From DSCS01 sp035391585 (GTDB taxonomy: Bacteria; Macinerneyibacteriota; Macinerneyibacteria; Macinerneyibacteriales; DSCS01): a DNA stretch of 64,000 nt. The stretch is from the NCBI GenBank assembly GCA_964574875.1, contig CAZNOX010000008.1:13836-77835 (forward strand), given 5' to 3'. The position numbers and the translations under genes are program-made. The notes under the pieces were generated by a model that was not told where the DNA came from, did not search any database, and worked only from the letters and a program-made list of their open reading frames with translations. Shown here in pieces: positions 7,600-15,686 of this stretch (position 1 is the first letter of the stretch; the number at the start of each line of letters is the position of its first letter).

Positions 7600-8400
7600 T
7601 CATTTACCTCCGTTTATTGTCACTCTTTTCAATTTTCCGTTCCGGATCACTTTCAAGGTCAGCGGGCTCGCCGGATCCACCAGATAGAGGGCCCTGTTGA
7701 AATCCAGGACATTATTGATCTGGAAATTGGCCAGCCCCACGATGATATCCCCTTTTTCAACCAGGTCATTCCGGCTCTCTTTGACCCTGATCCCGGAATA
7801 CTCCCACATCTCGGTCACAACGATGTTCAGGACGGGCCGTCCCTGCGTGATGATCATGTTCAGGTGATCCCTGTAGAAAGCAAGCATGTCTGCATAGAGG
7901 AAGAGATAGAGGTTCTGGTCCAGGTTCCCGATGAGGACACCGGCAAACTCATCTTCAATATCATAAAGCGGGGTCCCCTCATAAAGGGATTTATCTTCAC
8001 TGATAAAGGCGCCGTACCCGTTGAGCTTCCGGGTGAAGAACCCCACATCCACGCGCTTCCCCTTCTCATGGATATAGAGAGGTTCGGTCTCCACGAGAAT
8101 ATTGTCCTCAGGCAGGGCCAGGGGCGTTTCCCGGGCATCTTTGATCCGGAGAAAGACCAGTTTGGTCACGCGGTCGATAAACTCGATCCGGTAATTGTAG
8201 AGAGTCTTTGTCTCTGTCTTGAAATGGATGTTGTTATAGAGCAGGATACTGTCTGTGGTCACAGCCAGGTCAGGGGAGAGAAAAAACCCGGAGGCCACCT
8301 TTTTATCCTTGCAGAAGATCTCCAGAGGAGCTCCGCCCGCCCAGAGAACGGATTGAAAGATGAGAAGAATGAAGAGAAGGCTAAAAGTTAACTTCTTCAT
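7600..8400 (-). CDS. Secreted pseudo-protease: inactive trypsin-like domain plus PDZ
   Basis: A 266-residue protein starting MKKLTFSLLFILLIFQSVLW, a signal peptide. The following region resembles the HtrA protease core (ASGFFLSPDLAVTTDSIL aligns with GSGFIISKEGYIVTNSHVV). By hand alignment the triad positions are Ser51, Lys80 and Glu141 instead of His, Asp and Ser, so it should not cleave. The last 80 residues resemble a PDZ domain (VEKGDIIVGLANFQI). The start ATG overlaps the anti-sigma gene by 20 nt; a longer reading would only run back through that gene. The next gene is the active HtrA. Inference: it binds misfolded proteins or the protease and helps regulate the anti-sigma factor, as RseB does in enterobacteria, though it is unrelated to RseB. 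Confidence 0.75.
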   Translation of the reverse strand: MKKLTFSLLFILLIFQSVLWAGGAPLEIFCKDKKVASGFFLSPDLAVTTDSILLYNNIHFKTETKTLYNYRIEFIDRVTKLVFLRIKDARETPLALPEDNILVETEPLYIHEKGKRVDVGFFTRKLNGYGAFISEDKSLYEGTPLYDIEDEFAGVLIGNLDQNLYLFLYADMLAFYRDHLNMIITQGRPVLNIVVTEMWEYSGIRVKESRNDLVEKGDIIVGLANFQINNVLDFNRALYLVDPASPLTLKVIRNGKLKRVTINGGK

Positions 8401-8812
8401 ATCTGACCCTGATATCCTCCACATTGGTTCCGCTGTAGACAGGGATCCTTTTGAGATTCTCTTTTTCCAGAGCCTCCCGCAGGATCTCTTCCCGGGAGGC
8501 CACCAGGGCGCGGCCGTTATTGTTCCCCAGGAAAAACCCCGCTCCGAGAAGAGCCACCATGGAGGCGGCAAACACCGCGGTCTTGACCCGCTGACGCCGT
8601 GAATAGAGCCTGTTGAGAACCCGGAACCCCATGTCCGAAGGGCTCTTGTCATGGACGTCGCGGATCATGGCTCTGATCATCCGGTACTCGTCGAAAATGC
8701 TCCGGCAGACAGGGCATCGTTCAAGATGCGCCCTGAAGGAGTTTTTCTCCTCGCGTCCCATCATCTCATCCAGATAGAGACTGACTTTTTCCGGTTGGCC
8801 TTTACATGTCAT
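8381..8812 (-). CDS. Transmembrane zinc-finger anti-sigma factor
   Basis: A 143-residue protein with an N-terminal zf-HC2 (ZAS) motif: C3, H29, C33, C36 (H-x3-C-x2-C in HLERCPVC). A single membrane span follows at about 78-96 and then a short extracytoplasmic tail. Such proteins hold an ECF sigma factor inactive at the membrane until they are cleaved or change conformation. It overlaps the sigma gene by 11 nt and the pseudo-protease gene by 20 nt. The tail is short (about 45 residues), leaving little room for a large sensor domain. Confidence 0.9.
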   Translation of the reverse strand: MTCKGQPEKVSLYLDEMMGREEKNSFRAHLERCPVCRSIFDEYRMIRAMIRDVHDKSPSDMGFRVLNRLYSRRQRVKTAVFAASMVALLGAGFFLGNNNGRALVASREEILREALEKENLKRIPVYSGTNVEDIRVRYEEVNF

Positions 8813-9341
8813 ATAATTCTCCCCACTCCTTTTTGATCTTCTCCCGGATCATCTCGCGTCCCCGGCTGATCCGGGATTTCACCGTTCCCTCGGATATATC
8901 CAGAAGAGCGGCGATATCCTGGTATGATTTTCCGTCCACATCTCTATAAACAACAGCTTCCTTAAAAAGTTCGGGAAGAGTCTCCAGCGCCTCTCGGACA
9001 GCCTGGAGTCTCTCTTCATATTCGATATCTTCCTGGACGTCGTCATAATGGGCGAGATGATCGGGAAGTGTCGTGTTCTTGTTTCGTTTCTTGACATAGT
9101 TCCGGACGAGGTTATGAGCGATCCGGTAAAGCCAGGCATTGAGTTTTCCGCTCTCTTTGTAATGCCGCCTGTACCTCCAGACTTTGAGAAAGACCTCCTG
9201 TGTGAGGTCTTCAGCCGTGTCCCGGTCCCGTATCATCCTTAAAATGTAATAATAGAGTTGCTGTTGATAAAGCTCAGCCAGCTCGCCCAAAGCGGCCATA
9301 TCTCCCTTTTTCATTCTTTCCATGAGCTTTACGGTGTCCAT
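8802..9341 (-). CDS. ECF (sigma-E type) RNA polymerase sigma factor
   Basis: A 179-residue protein with the two ECF regions. Region 2 includes RDRDTAEDLTQEVFLKVWR (about 38-56), and region 4 has the helix-turn-helix GKSYQDIAALLDISEGTVKS. It should direct RNA polymerase to envelope-stress promoters. It heads the operon sigma, anti-sigma, pseudo-protease, degP. The ATG is preceded by AAGGTAA, a short but adequate ribosome site. I could not find a convincing autoregulated promoter at usable distance. Confidence 0.95.
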   Translation of the reverse strand: MDTVKLMERMKKGDMAALGELAELYQQQLYYYILRMIRDRDTAEDLTQEVFLKVWRYRRHYKESGKLNAWLYRIAHNLVRNYVKKRNKNTTLPDHLAHYDDVQEDIEYEERLQAVREALETLPELFKEAVVYRDVDGKSYQDIAALLDISEGTVKSRISRGREMIREKIKKEWGELYDM

Positions 9342-9421
9342 TTACCTTAATAACAACCTTTCTCTTGTGCCGGTTCCCGTTTTTTTTTGATGACAGTCAG
9401 AAGATGAGCAGGAAAAATGAT

Positions 9422-9450
9422 CCTGTGATACCCAAGGCCCGTATCACCGG
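9422..9450 (-). terminator. Terminator after the GNAT gene
   Basis: On the minus strand GTGATAC pairs with GTATCAC around a 9-nt loop, with two more outer pairs (CC/GG) across one mismatch. A T5 run follows at 9413-9417. It separates the acetyltransferase gene from the sigma-factor operon. Confidence 0.6.
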
Positions 9451-9455
9451 GCTTT

Positions 9456-10382
9456 CTATTTTAAGATCCGCGTAAAGACAGGGATCTCCACCATCTTTTT
9501 AAATCCCATATTCTCCAGGAGACGCCTGACTTTCAGGTTGTCATGGGAGATCATCGTCGTTACGGAAAAATACTCTTTTCTGTCCCTGATGATCTGAATG
9601 AATTTGTCCAGCATGGCATAGCCGTATCCTTTTCCCCAGCTCCGGGGAGCCAGCAGAAACTGATGAAGCTCGATCCCGTCTCCTCCGCTCACGGAAAGGA
9701 TCATCCCCACAAGCTCCTCCTCATGATAGATCTCCATGGAGTAATCGGGGAGAAAGCGCCCGTAGAGGCCGTTGATGGTATTCTGGAGCTGCTGGACGAA
9801 GTCATCACGCTCGAACCCCACGGGATAGACCTCGAGTTCCATGCTTCCCGCAAAGGAAAAGTAGGTGATCTCAGAGAGTTTTTCAAGGTTCTCATACTCC
9901 ACGCCCTTGAAGTCCAGCCCCTCCTGGGGCTCCCGGTTCTGCCGGTATCGTTGAATATCAAGATGATAGAGGTCGCGGTGTTTTTCTTCAAAATCGAACT
10001 GGGCCATGAGGGTCCTGCGCTGTTTCGGGCCGAAATTGAAGATCTCCGTTAAAAAGACGATCTTGGGAAGGTTTTGCTTGATCTTCTTCAACGTATGCTG
10101 AAAAATCGTCTTGAAGGCCGTGATCTGGGCGTAGCGCTGTTTCAGGTGAAAGAAATGGATCACCCCCACGCTGTGGTCCACATGATAGATGATGATGCCC
10201 ACGGGATCCCCGTCATCCAGGAGGACGAAGCCTTCTTTACGGGAGTCATGCAGATCGGTGAAGATATTTGTGATCTGGTAACGGATGGAATATTTGTATT
10301 TATTCTGGAAAAGTGAACAATAATCCTCGATGAGGTCATCCAGTTCACCTTCGAATTTGGATAAACGCCTGAGATTGACCAA
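9456..10382 (-). CDS. GNAT-family N-acetyltransferase, probably tandem-domain
   Basis: A 308-residue protein. The C-terminal half has the acetyl-CoA motif A of GNAT enzymes: beta strand, then RSWGKGYGYAML (Q/R-x-x-G-x-G/A) and helix, then SHDNLKVRRLLENMGF. The N-terminal half has the same fold pattern (FVLLDDGDPVGIIIYHV) without a clear R-x-x-G-x-G, so it looks like a degenerate first GNAT domain. The substrate is unknown. The best start is a TTG at 10382 with GGGGG five bases upstream; no ATG is suitably placed. It stands alone between tRNA-Leu and the stress operon. Confidence 0.75.
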   Translation of the reverse strand: MVNLRRLSKFEGELDDLIEDYCSLFQNKYKYSIRYQITNIFTDLHDSRKEGFVLLDDGDPVGIIIYHVDHSVGVIHFFHLKQRYAQITAFKTIFQHTLKKIKQNLPKIVFLTEIFNFGPKQRRTLMAQFDFEEKHRDLYHLDIQRYRQNREPQEGLDFKGVEYENLEKLSEITYFSFAGSMELEVYPVGFERDDFVQQLQNTINGLYGRFLPDYSMEIYHEEELVGMILSVSGGDGIELHQFLLAPRSWGKGYGYAMLDKFIQIIRDRKEYFSVTTMISHDNLKVRRLLENMGFKKMVEIPVFTRILK

Positions 10383-10409
10383 CGTTTCCCCCTTTCCCGT
10401 TTTTTTCTA

Positions 10410-10438
10410 TTGACATGAAAAACAAACTATGTTAAAAC
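10410..10438 (+). promoter_or_regulatory. Promoter of tRNA-Leu
   Basis: TTGACA (10410-10415), 17-bp spacer, TAAAAC (10433-10438). The predicted +1 falls 2-4 nt before the tRNA 5' end. Confidence 0.6.
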
Positions 10439-10447
10439 TCACTTCAA

Positions 10448-10532
10448 GCCGGGGTGGCGGAACTGGTAGACGCGCATGGTTGAGGGCCATGTGGGAGCTT
10501 TTCCTGTACGAGTTCAAATCTCGTCCTCGGCA
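10448..10532 (+). tRNA. tRNA-Leu (anticodon GAG)
   Basis: An 85-nt class II tRNA. The acceptor stem is GCCGGGG/CCTCGGC with one G-T pair, the anticodon stem is CATGG/CCATG around loop TTGAGGG, there is a long variable arm (TGGGAGCTTTTCCTGT), and the T arm has TTCAAAT. Anticodon GAG reads CTC and CTT. CCA is not encoded, as for tRNA-Pro in this window. Confidence 0.95.
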
Positions 10533-10539
10533 TCCCTTC

Positions 10540-10562
10540 GCCGCCAAACCCGCTTTGGCGGC
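10540..10562 (+). terminator. tRNA-Leu terminator
   Basis: A 9-bp stem GCCGCCAAA/TTTGGCGGC with loop CCCGC, followed by ATTTTACC, starts 8 nt after the tRNA. A second small terminator-like hairpin follows 80 bp later. Confidence 0.8.
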
Positions 10563-10643
10563 ATTTTACCATATTCCCCTCTTTTTTGCAACACAATTCT
10601 CTCTCCTTTTCCCTGCATTCGCTCTCAGTCTCTCTCTGAACAC

Positions 10644-10664
10644 CCTCTTTTCAAGAGGTTTTTT
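10644..10664 (+). terminator. Second terminator-like hairpin before the Pro-rich gene
   Basis: CCTCTT (10644-10649), loop TTC, AAGAGG (10653-10658), then TTTTTT. It would stop readthrough from the tRNA unit. The rest of 10563-10745 is AT/pyrimidine-rich and shows no other gene. Confidence 0.55.
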
Positions 10665-10693
10665 CTGGAAAAACCATTTTTTTATGTTATACT
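10665..10693 (+). promoter_or_regulatory. Weak candidate promoter for the Pro-rich/HEAT-cyclophilin pair
   Basis: TATACT (10688-10693) is a good -10, but at 17 bp the -35 is CTGGAA, which matches only half of consensus. It is the only plausible promoter between the double terminator and the gene at 10746. Confidence 0.35.
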
Positions 10694-10745
10694 TCACGTA
10701 AGAACTTTACAGCGCTTTTTGTGAAGAGGTTTAAGGAGGACGTGA

Positions 10746-11300
10746 ATGGATCCTAAAATAATCGAGGAAATCAAACGGCGGAATAAATTGAAGATGCAGC
10801 AGTGGGAAGACCGGCTGAAGATCGGAAAGATCGGAAAAGGCCCCGATGACGAGACCCAGGCTCCTGCCGCTGACACCTCCTCCCCCGGATCCCTCAACGA
10901 TTTTCTCGATAAAACACCTGAACAGCCTCGCACCGCCCCTTCACCGCAGCCCCAACGGCCTGTCCAATCCAGGCCTCAGCCTTCAGCTGAAGCAGAAGAT
11001 CCGGCCATGGCCCGCTTTGATATCGGCCCTGCCGATCCCTCAGGGATCGACCTCTCTCAGACCGAAACCCCTGCAGCTCCCCGCCGGGAGGCCCAGGCTC
11101 CGGCGTCCCGTCCGGTTCAGCCCTCAACACCGGCGCCTGCAGCTGAAGTGTCTCCTCCGCTACCCGACAATACCAAGCAGCTTCATATTGATATCATCGA
11201 CGGAAAGATCAAGATCTCAAGGAAAAACATCTCCATGGAACAGTCACTCAATCTGCTGGCGAAGGTCTACAACAGTTATAAAAAGAAACTGAAAAAGTGA
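10746..11300 (+). CDS. Proline-rich, largely disordered protein of unknown function
   Basis: 184 residues in three parts. A charged N-terminal helix (about 1-32, EEIKRRNKLKMQQWEDRLK) comes first. A low-complexity linker of about 33-143, rich in P, A, Q and S, holds most of the protein's roughly 25 prolines. A folded-looking C-terminal segment from about 144 (LHIDIIDGKIKIS) ends in a lysine-rich helix. There is no signal peptide, so it is probably cytoplasmic. AAGGAGG precedes the ATG. Its stop codon overlaps the GTG start of the HEAT-cyclophilin gene (GTGA), so the two are translationally coupled. I do not recognise the family. Confidence 0.7.
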   Translation: MDPKIIEEIKRRNKLKMQQWEDRLKIGKIGKGPDDETQAPAADTSSPGSLNDFLDKTPEQPRTAPSPQPQRPVQSRPQPSAEAEDPAMARFDIGPADPSGIDLSQTETPAAPRREAQAPASRPVQPSTPAPAAEVSPPLPDNTKQLHIDIIDGKIKISRKNISMEQSLNLLAKVYNSYKKKLKK

Positions 11301-13132
11301 TCCGGCGGCGGCTGTTTCTCTTTTCCGCACTCCTCCTTCTTCTGGTCTTCGTTTTTCTCTTTAAAGACCACTGGAACGAATACAGGACGATCAAAAGAGA
11401 TGAGCTCTCCCGCTCGTCCGGCGCTGCGCTCCTGAATGACCTGTCCCATCCCAACCCCCATATCCGTTTCTCGGCCTTCAGGGCTCTCTACCGGACCGGA
11501 TCCGGATCAGCCGCCGAAACGTACGGAGAGGCCGCTTTTGCTGAACCTGACCCTGAGGTCCGCCGTGAAGCTCTCTTCGGCCTTCGCTATTTCCCCTCTC
11601 TCCACAAACGTCTCCGGACAGCTCTTTCCGACGACGCCCCTTCTGAAGAGAAGACCCTTCTTGCTGATTCCTATTTTTTCAATACAGAGGATGAAGAAGA
11701 GATCTCGTTTCTCCTCTCCCTGCTGGGGCAGGCAGAATACTCTTCAGAGACTCTTTACACCGCCCTGGGAAACCTGGGCCGCAGAGGGGGCTATTCTCCG
11801 GCTTTGACAAGCCGTGTCCGGAGAGCTCTCTGGACCGGACTCACACCGGAAGCCTCACAGGCCCGGACCTACGCCCTTTCACAGTGGGGGATCCCGCCCG
11901 GACAAGAGCCGGCGGTTCTCAGGCTGATGACAGGAGACCCGGGCTGGAAAACGTATGACCTTCTCTCTCTTCTGTCCTCAGAGAGACCTCTCATGAGCCT
12001 TCTTGATGCGTTTAAAACGTATCCTTCCCAGCTGCGCATCCGCTACCTCATCCAGGCGGCTCCTCACAGGGCGTTGAGAGACCTTCTCTACCCCCAGTGC
12101 CGGTCTTCCCTGGAACGTCTGCCCCTGGTGGAAGCTGAAGACCGTCCGGCTCTTCTGAAAGAGTTTCTTGCCCCTTCGTTTCCGCCTTACATCAGGGAGG
12201 CCGCGGCCGGCCGTCTTCTGAGCCTCCGGCTTCTCTCAGCGGAGGCTTTTCGTGAACACATTCAGGATCCTCATTTTCTCAGGGCCGTTTCAGATCATAT
12301 CCCTTCAGCTCGATCTCTCTGCCCGCCCGCGTTTCTCTTCTCCCTCACACGAAACGACGATGAGTATATCCGCAGGAACGCCGTCTTCTTCCTGGCAGAA
12401 CTTTTCCCGGAACAACGCCGTGAACTGGCGCTGCAGGCTTTGGACGACCCTGATTTCACGGTACGGCTCACAGGCTATGACCTCCTCGCAGAGGACAAAC
12501 CTTTCTACAGGGCAACACTTCTTGAGCGCTATCCCGCCGAACCGGATCCCGAGCTTCGGATCTTTCTGGTGGAATCACTTCAGGCATCGGGAGATACCCA
12601 AGCCCTGAAGATCCTGAAAGGGGTGGAAAAAGACCCCCATGTCTCCGCTTCTTTTGAGGCTCCCTCCTCCCCTCCTTTTTTAAAATATGACAATGAGGAC
12701 ACTCTCATCCGTTTCACCACGGAGAAAGGAACCATCACCATACGCTGTTTCGGCCATGAGGCGCCCCAGACGGTGGAGAACATCGTCACTCTTACAAAAG
12801 AGGGCTTCTATAACGGAATCGTCTTCCACAGGGTCGCCCTGAACCACGTGATCCAGGCAGGGGATCCCCATGGAGACGGCTGGGGGGGCAGCCTGCCTCT
12901 CATCAAAGCTGAATACTCCCCTCTCACCTATCATGATGCCGGTATGGTGGGGATCGCTGACCGCGGGAAAGATACGGGAAGTTCACAGTTCTTTATCACA
13001 CTGACGCCCCGCTGCCATCTCAACGGACGCTACACGGTCTTTGCCCGTGTTGTGGAGGGCATGGATGTGGCTGAAAAAATAGAACCGGGGGACCGGATCC
13101 TCTCAGCACGCGTTCTGTCAAGTCAGCGCTGA
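11297..13132 (+). CDS. Membrane-anchored HEAT-repeat protein with C-terminal cyclophilin
   Basis: 611 residues from a GTG start that overlaps the previous stop. An N-terminal hydrophobic anchor (about 5-22) is followed by some 420 residues of HEAT-like helical repeats (for example HPNPHIRFSAFRALY and DDPDFTVRLTGYDLL). A cyclophilin-type peptidyl-prolyl isomerase domain fills the last 150 or so residues: FHRVALNHVIQAGDP, the GSSQFFITL signature and HLNGRYTVFARVVEG. It probably faces the periplasm and folds or holds envelope proteins. HEAT-cyclophilin fusions are uncommon. A second, free-standing cyclophilin lies at 47196-47792. Confidence 0.85.
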   Translation: MIRRRLFLFSALLLLLVFVFLFKDHWNEYRTIKRDELSRSSGAALLNDLSHPNPHIRFSAFRALYRTGSGSAAETYGEAAFAEPDPEVRREALFGLRYFPSLHKRLRTALSDDAPSEEKTLLADSYFFNTEDEEEISFLLSLLGQAEYSSETLYTALGNLGRRGGYSPALTSRVRRALWTGLTPEASQARTYALSQWGIPPGQEPAVLRLMTGDPGWKTYDLLSLLSSERPLMSLLDAFKTYPSQLRIRYLIQAAPHRALRDLLYPQCRSSLERLPLVEAEDRPALLKEFLAPSFPPYIREAAAGRLLSLRLLSAEAFREHIQDPHFLRAVSDHIPSARSLCPPAFLFSLTRNDDEYIRRNAVFFLAELFPEQRRELALQALDDPDFTVRLTGYDLLAEDKPFYRATLLERYPAEPDPELRIFLVESLQASGDTQALKILKGVEKDPHVSASFEAPSSPPFLKYDNEDTLIRFTTEKGTITIRCFGHEAPQTVENIVTLTKEGFYNGIVFHRVALNHVIQAGDPHGDGWGGSLPLIKAEYSPLTYHDAGMVGIADRGKDTGSSQFFITLTPRCHLNGRYTVFARVVEGMDVAEKIEPGDRILSARVLSSQR

Positions 13133-13169
13133 ACACCGTTCCCCCGAAAAAAAGGATGTCAAAAAAAGA

Positions 13170-15278
13170 CTACTTGTCCAACTCCAGGGCATGAAGGATA
13201 AAAGCATACTCGAAGGCCATCTCTTTCAGCCAGGAGTAACGTCCCGAAGAGCCCATATGTCCGGAATCTGTATTCATTTTCAAGAGAAGCATGTGATCGC
13301 CCGTTGTCCTGCTCCGCAGCCGGGCTGTCCATTTCAGCGGTTCCCAATACTGGACACGGGGATCGTTCAACCCTCCTGTGATGAGCATGTGCGGATACGC
13401 CGTCTCTTTGATATTGTCGTACGGGGAATAGGAGAGCATGAGGTCGAAATATTTTTTCTCCATGGGATCTCCCCACTCTTCATATTCACCCACAGTGAGG
13501 GGAATCGTGGGATCCAGCATGGTATTGACCACATCCACAAAGGGAACAGAGGCAACGGCCACGGCGAAAAGAGAAGGACGCATGTTCACTGTTGCGCCCA
13601 CAAGAAGGCCTCCGGCGCTTCCTCCGGAAAGGACGAGTTGTTCTTCCGTGGTGTATCCTTCCCTGATGAGGTATTCTGCACAGGAGATGGTATCATAAAA
13701 GGTGTTCTTCTTGTTCATGAGCTTTCCCGCCTTGTACCATGAGATCCCCATCTCCCCTCCTCCCCGGACTTGTTCCATGGCAAAAATAAAACCCCTGTCA
13801 AGAAGAGAGAGCCGGGCTGATGAAAAGTAAGGGTCGTTGTTGTCTCCGTAAGCCCCGTAGCCGTACAGGTAGAGAGGACGCGGAGCTGACGGGAACCCTT
13901 TTTTGTAGACGAGGATAATGGGGATGCCGACTCCGTCACGGGAAGGAGCCGTAACCCGCTCTGTCACATACTCATCACGGTTGTACCCCTTCACCTCCGA
14001 TCTTTTCAGGAGCAGAGACTCCCGCTTATCCATATCATAGTCATAGACAGAAGCCGGTGTGACCAGGGAAGAACAGGAAAAGCGGAGCACATGGGACGTG
14101 TCGTTTTTATTCTTTCCGCTCCAAAGGGACATGACAGGATCGGGCAGCTCGACATTGTGTTCTTCTCCTGTTTTCAGGTTCCTTATCCTGATTCCGGGGA
14201 CGCCCTGATGACGGAGGAAGACTGCCAGATAGTCTTCAAAAAGAAAGTATTCTGTGAGAGTGTCTTCAGACGGAGGAACCACGGTCTGGCGGGCAGAGCG
14301 CCGGTCAAACCGGTCTGCAGGGACCCGTTCCAGCTTGAATCCGGGAGCTCCTTCATTGGTCAATAAATAGAAATATCCGTTGCGGGCGTTGAGATAGTAT
14401 TCGATCCCGGCCCGGCGTGGAGCAAAAGACGTGAGAGGGGCATCCGTTGCGTCGCTCTTGAGGAAGAAGATCTCTGATGTCGTCTTGCTTCCCAGCCCCA
14501 TGAAAAGATACGACCTGTCCGCTGCAGAGGAGAGCCACATCCAGTAGCGGCCGTCGTTCTCCTCATAAAGGAGGTCATCGGCCCCCTCTTCGCCCATGGT
14601 ATGGCGGTAGACCCGGTAAGGACGCCATGTCTCATCCTCCACCGTGTAGAGGTAGGTCCTGTTGTCTGCCATCCATTCAAAATCGGGGGTGGAAAAGGAG
14701 CGCTCTTCCAGGATGGCGCCTGTGGAGAGGTCTTTGATGGCCAAACTGTACTCTTCTGCTCCCGTGGTGTCATAGGTGTAGGCCAGCTTCTCCTCATCCG
14801 GGCTGATGCGCATGAGTCCGATACTGAAATACTCATGGCCCCGGGCCAGGATATTCACATCCAGGATGATCTCTTCTTCTGCACCGTCCGAGAGTCTTTT
14901 CCTGCAATAGACGGGGTACTCTTTTCCCTCGACTGTCCGGGAATAGTATTCAAAATGCCCTTCCTGCTCGGGAACATCCCTGTCATTTTCCCGTATGCGG
15001 GAGACCATCTCATGATAAAGTCTCTTCTGAAGCCGTTCTGTCCCGGCCATGACCTGCTGAGTATAAGCATTCTCCTCCTGAATATAGTCCATGACCTGAG
15101 GATCCTCTTTGTCACGCATCCAGTAGTAATCATCGGTGAGGGTCATCCCGTGGACTTCAGTCACATGGGGATAACGGGGCGCAACAGGAGGAACCGGTTC
15201 AGGCCCTGAGGCCCGGAGGCATCCCCAACTCAGTAAGAGAAAGATCAAGGCAACCGTGACGACAATTCCTTTTTTCAC
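13170..15278 (-). CDS. Oligopeptidase B-like S9 serine peptidase, lipoprotein
   Basis: 702 residues. The signal peptide ends in a lipobox-like LSWGC (Cys20), so it is probably lipid-anchored in the envelope, unlike cytoplasmic oligopeptidase B. An N-terminal segment and a seven-bladed propeller (about 30-430) precede the alpha/beta-hydrolase domain with S554 (SGGSAGG), D639 (GLNDPRV) and H674 (SGHMGSSGR). The family cuts short peptides, often after basic residues. Start GTG at 15278 with GGAGG five bases upstream. It is 15 bp after yjbQ in the opposite sense of reading order, so it may share the leuS-thiT-yjbQ transcript. Confidence 0.92.
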   Translation of the reverse strand: MKKGIVVTVALIFLLLSWGCLRASGPEPVPPVAPRYPHVTEVHGMTLTDDYYWMRDKEDPQVMDYIQEENAYTQQVMAGTERLQKRLYHEMVSRIRENDRDVPEQEGHFEYYSRTVEGKEYPVYCRKRLSDGAEEEIILDVNILARGHEYFSIGLMRISPDEEKLAYTYDTTGAEEYSLAIKDLSTGAILEERSFSTPDFEWMADNRTYLYTVEDETWRPYRVYRHTMGEEGADDLLYEENDGRYWMWLSSAADRSYLFMGLGSKTTSEIFFLKSDATDAPLTSFAPRRAGIEYYLNARNGYFYLLTNEGAPGFKLERVPADRFDRRSARQTVVPPSEDTLTEYFLFEDYLAVFLRHQGVPGIRIRNLKTGEEHNVELPDPVMSLWSGKNKNDTSHVLRFSCSSLVTPASVYDYDMDKRESLLLKRSEVKGYNRDEYVTERVTAPSRDGVGIPIILVYKKGFPSAPRPLYLYGYGAYGDNNDPYFSSARLSLLDRGFIFAMEQVRGGGEMGISWYKAGKLMNKKNTFYDTISCAEYLIREGYTTEEQLVLSGGSAGGLLVGATVNMRPSLFAVAVASVPFVDVVNTMLDPTIPLTVGEYEEWGDPMEKKYFDLMLSYSPYDNIKETAYPHMLITGGLNDPRVQYWEPLKWTARLRSRTTGDHMLLLKMNTDSGHMGSSGRYSWLKEMAFEYAFILHALELDK

Positions 15279-15293
15279 ATCGACCTCCCTGGC

Positions 15294-15686
15294 TTATGAT
15301 AATATCCCTGCGCGGACCGTTCGTCTTCTGGGCCCGTCAAATTCACATAAAAAGATCCCCTGCCATGTTCCCAGGAGCAGTCTCCCCTCTTCAAAGGGAA
15401 CCAGAAGAGTCGTCCCTGTCAACGCGGCCTTGATATGGGCATCCGAATTGCCTTCCCCATGACGGAAATCCATCCCTTGAGGAATCAGGCGGTTTAAAAA
15501 TGTTGTGATGTCTGAAGCCACGTCCGGGTCGTGGCTTTCGTTGATCTGAAGCCCGCATGTGGTATGCGGGACAGAGAGGAAGAGATATCCCCGGTCTCCT
15601 GATAATCGCGTCAAAGCTTCTGAGACGTCCCGGGTGATATCGATGAGCTGAGTCCTCTCCGCTGTCTCTACGGAAAACTGGATCAT
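15294..15686 (-). CDS. yjbQ: YjbQ/UPF0047 family protein
   Basis: 130 residues with the family signatures HTTCGLQINE, HGEGNSDAHI and GTWQGIFLCEFDGPR. Members have weak thiamine-phosphate synthase activity in some tests and complement thiE mutants, but the true role is unsettled. Here it overlaps thiT, a thiamine transporter gene, by 4 nt (ATGA), which supports a thiamine link. Cytoplasmic; third gene of leuS-thiT-yjbQ. Confidence 0.9.
   Translation of the reverse strand: MIQFSVETAERTQLIDITRDVSEALTRLSGDRGYLFLSVPHTTCGLQINESHDPDVASDITTFLNRLIPQGMDFRHGEGNSDAHIKAALTGTTLLVPFEEGRLLLGTWQGIFLCEFDGPRRRTVRAGILS

Noticed and set aside
9351..9377. ECF-type autoregulated promoter before the sigma gene (GGAAC, then TTGTTA)
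   Set aside because: The implied +1 is 3-4 nt before the ATG and would remove the ribosome site; the -10 match is poor.
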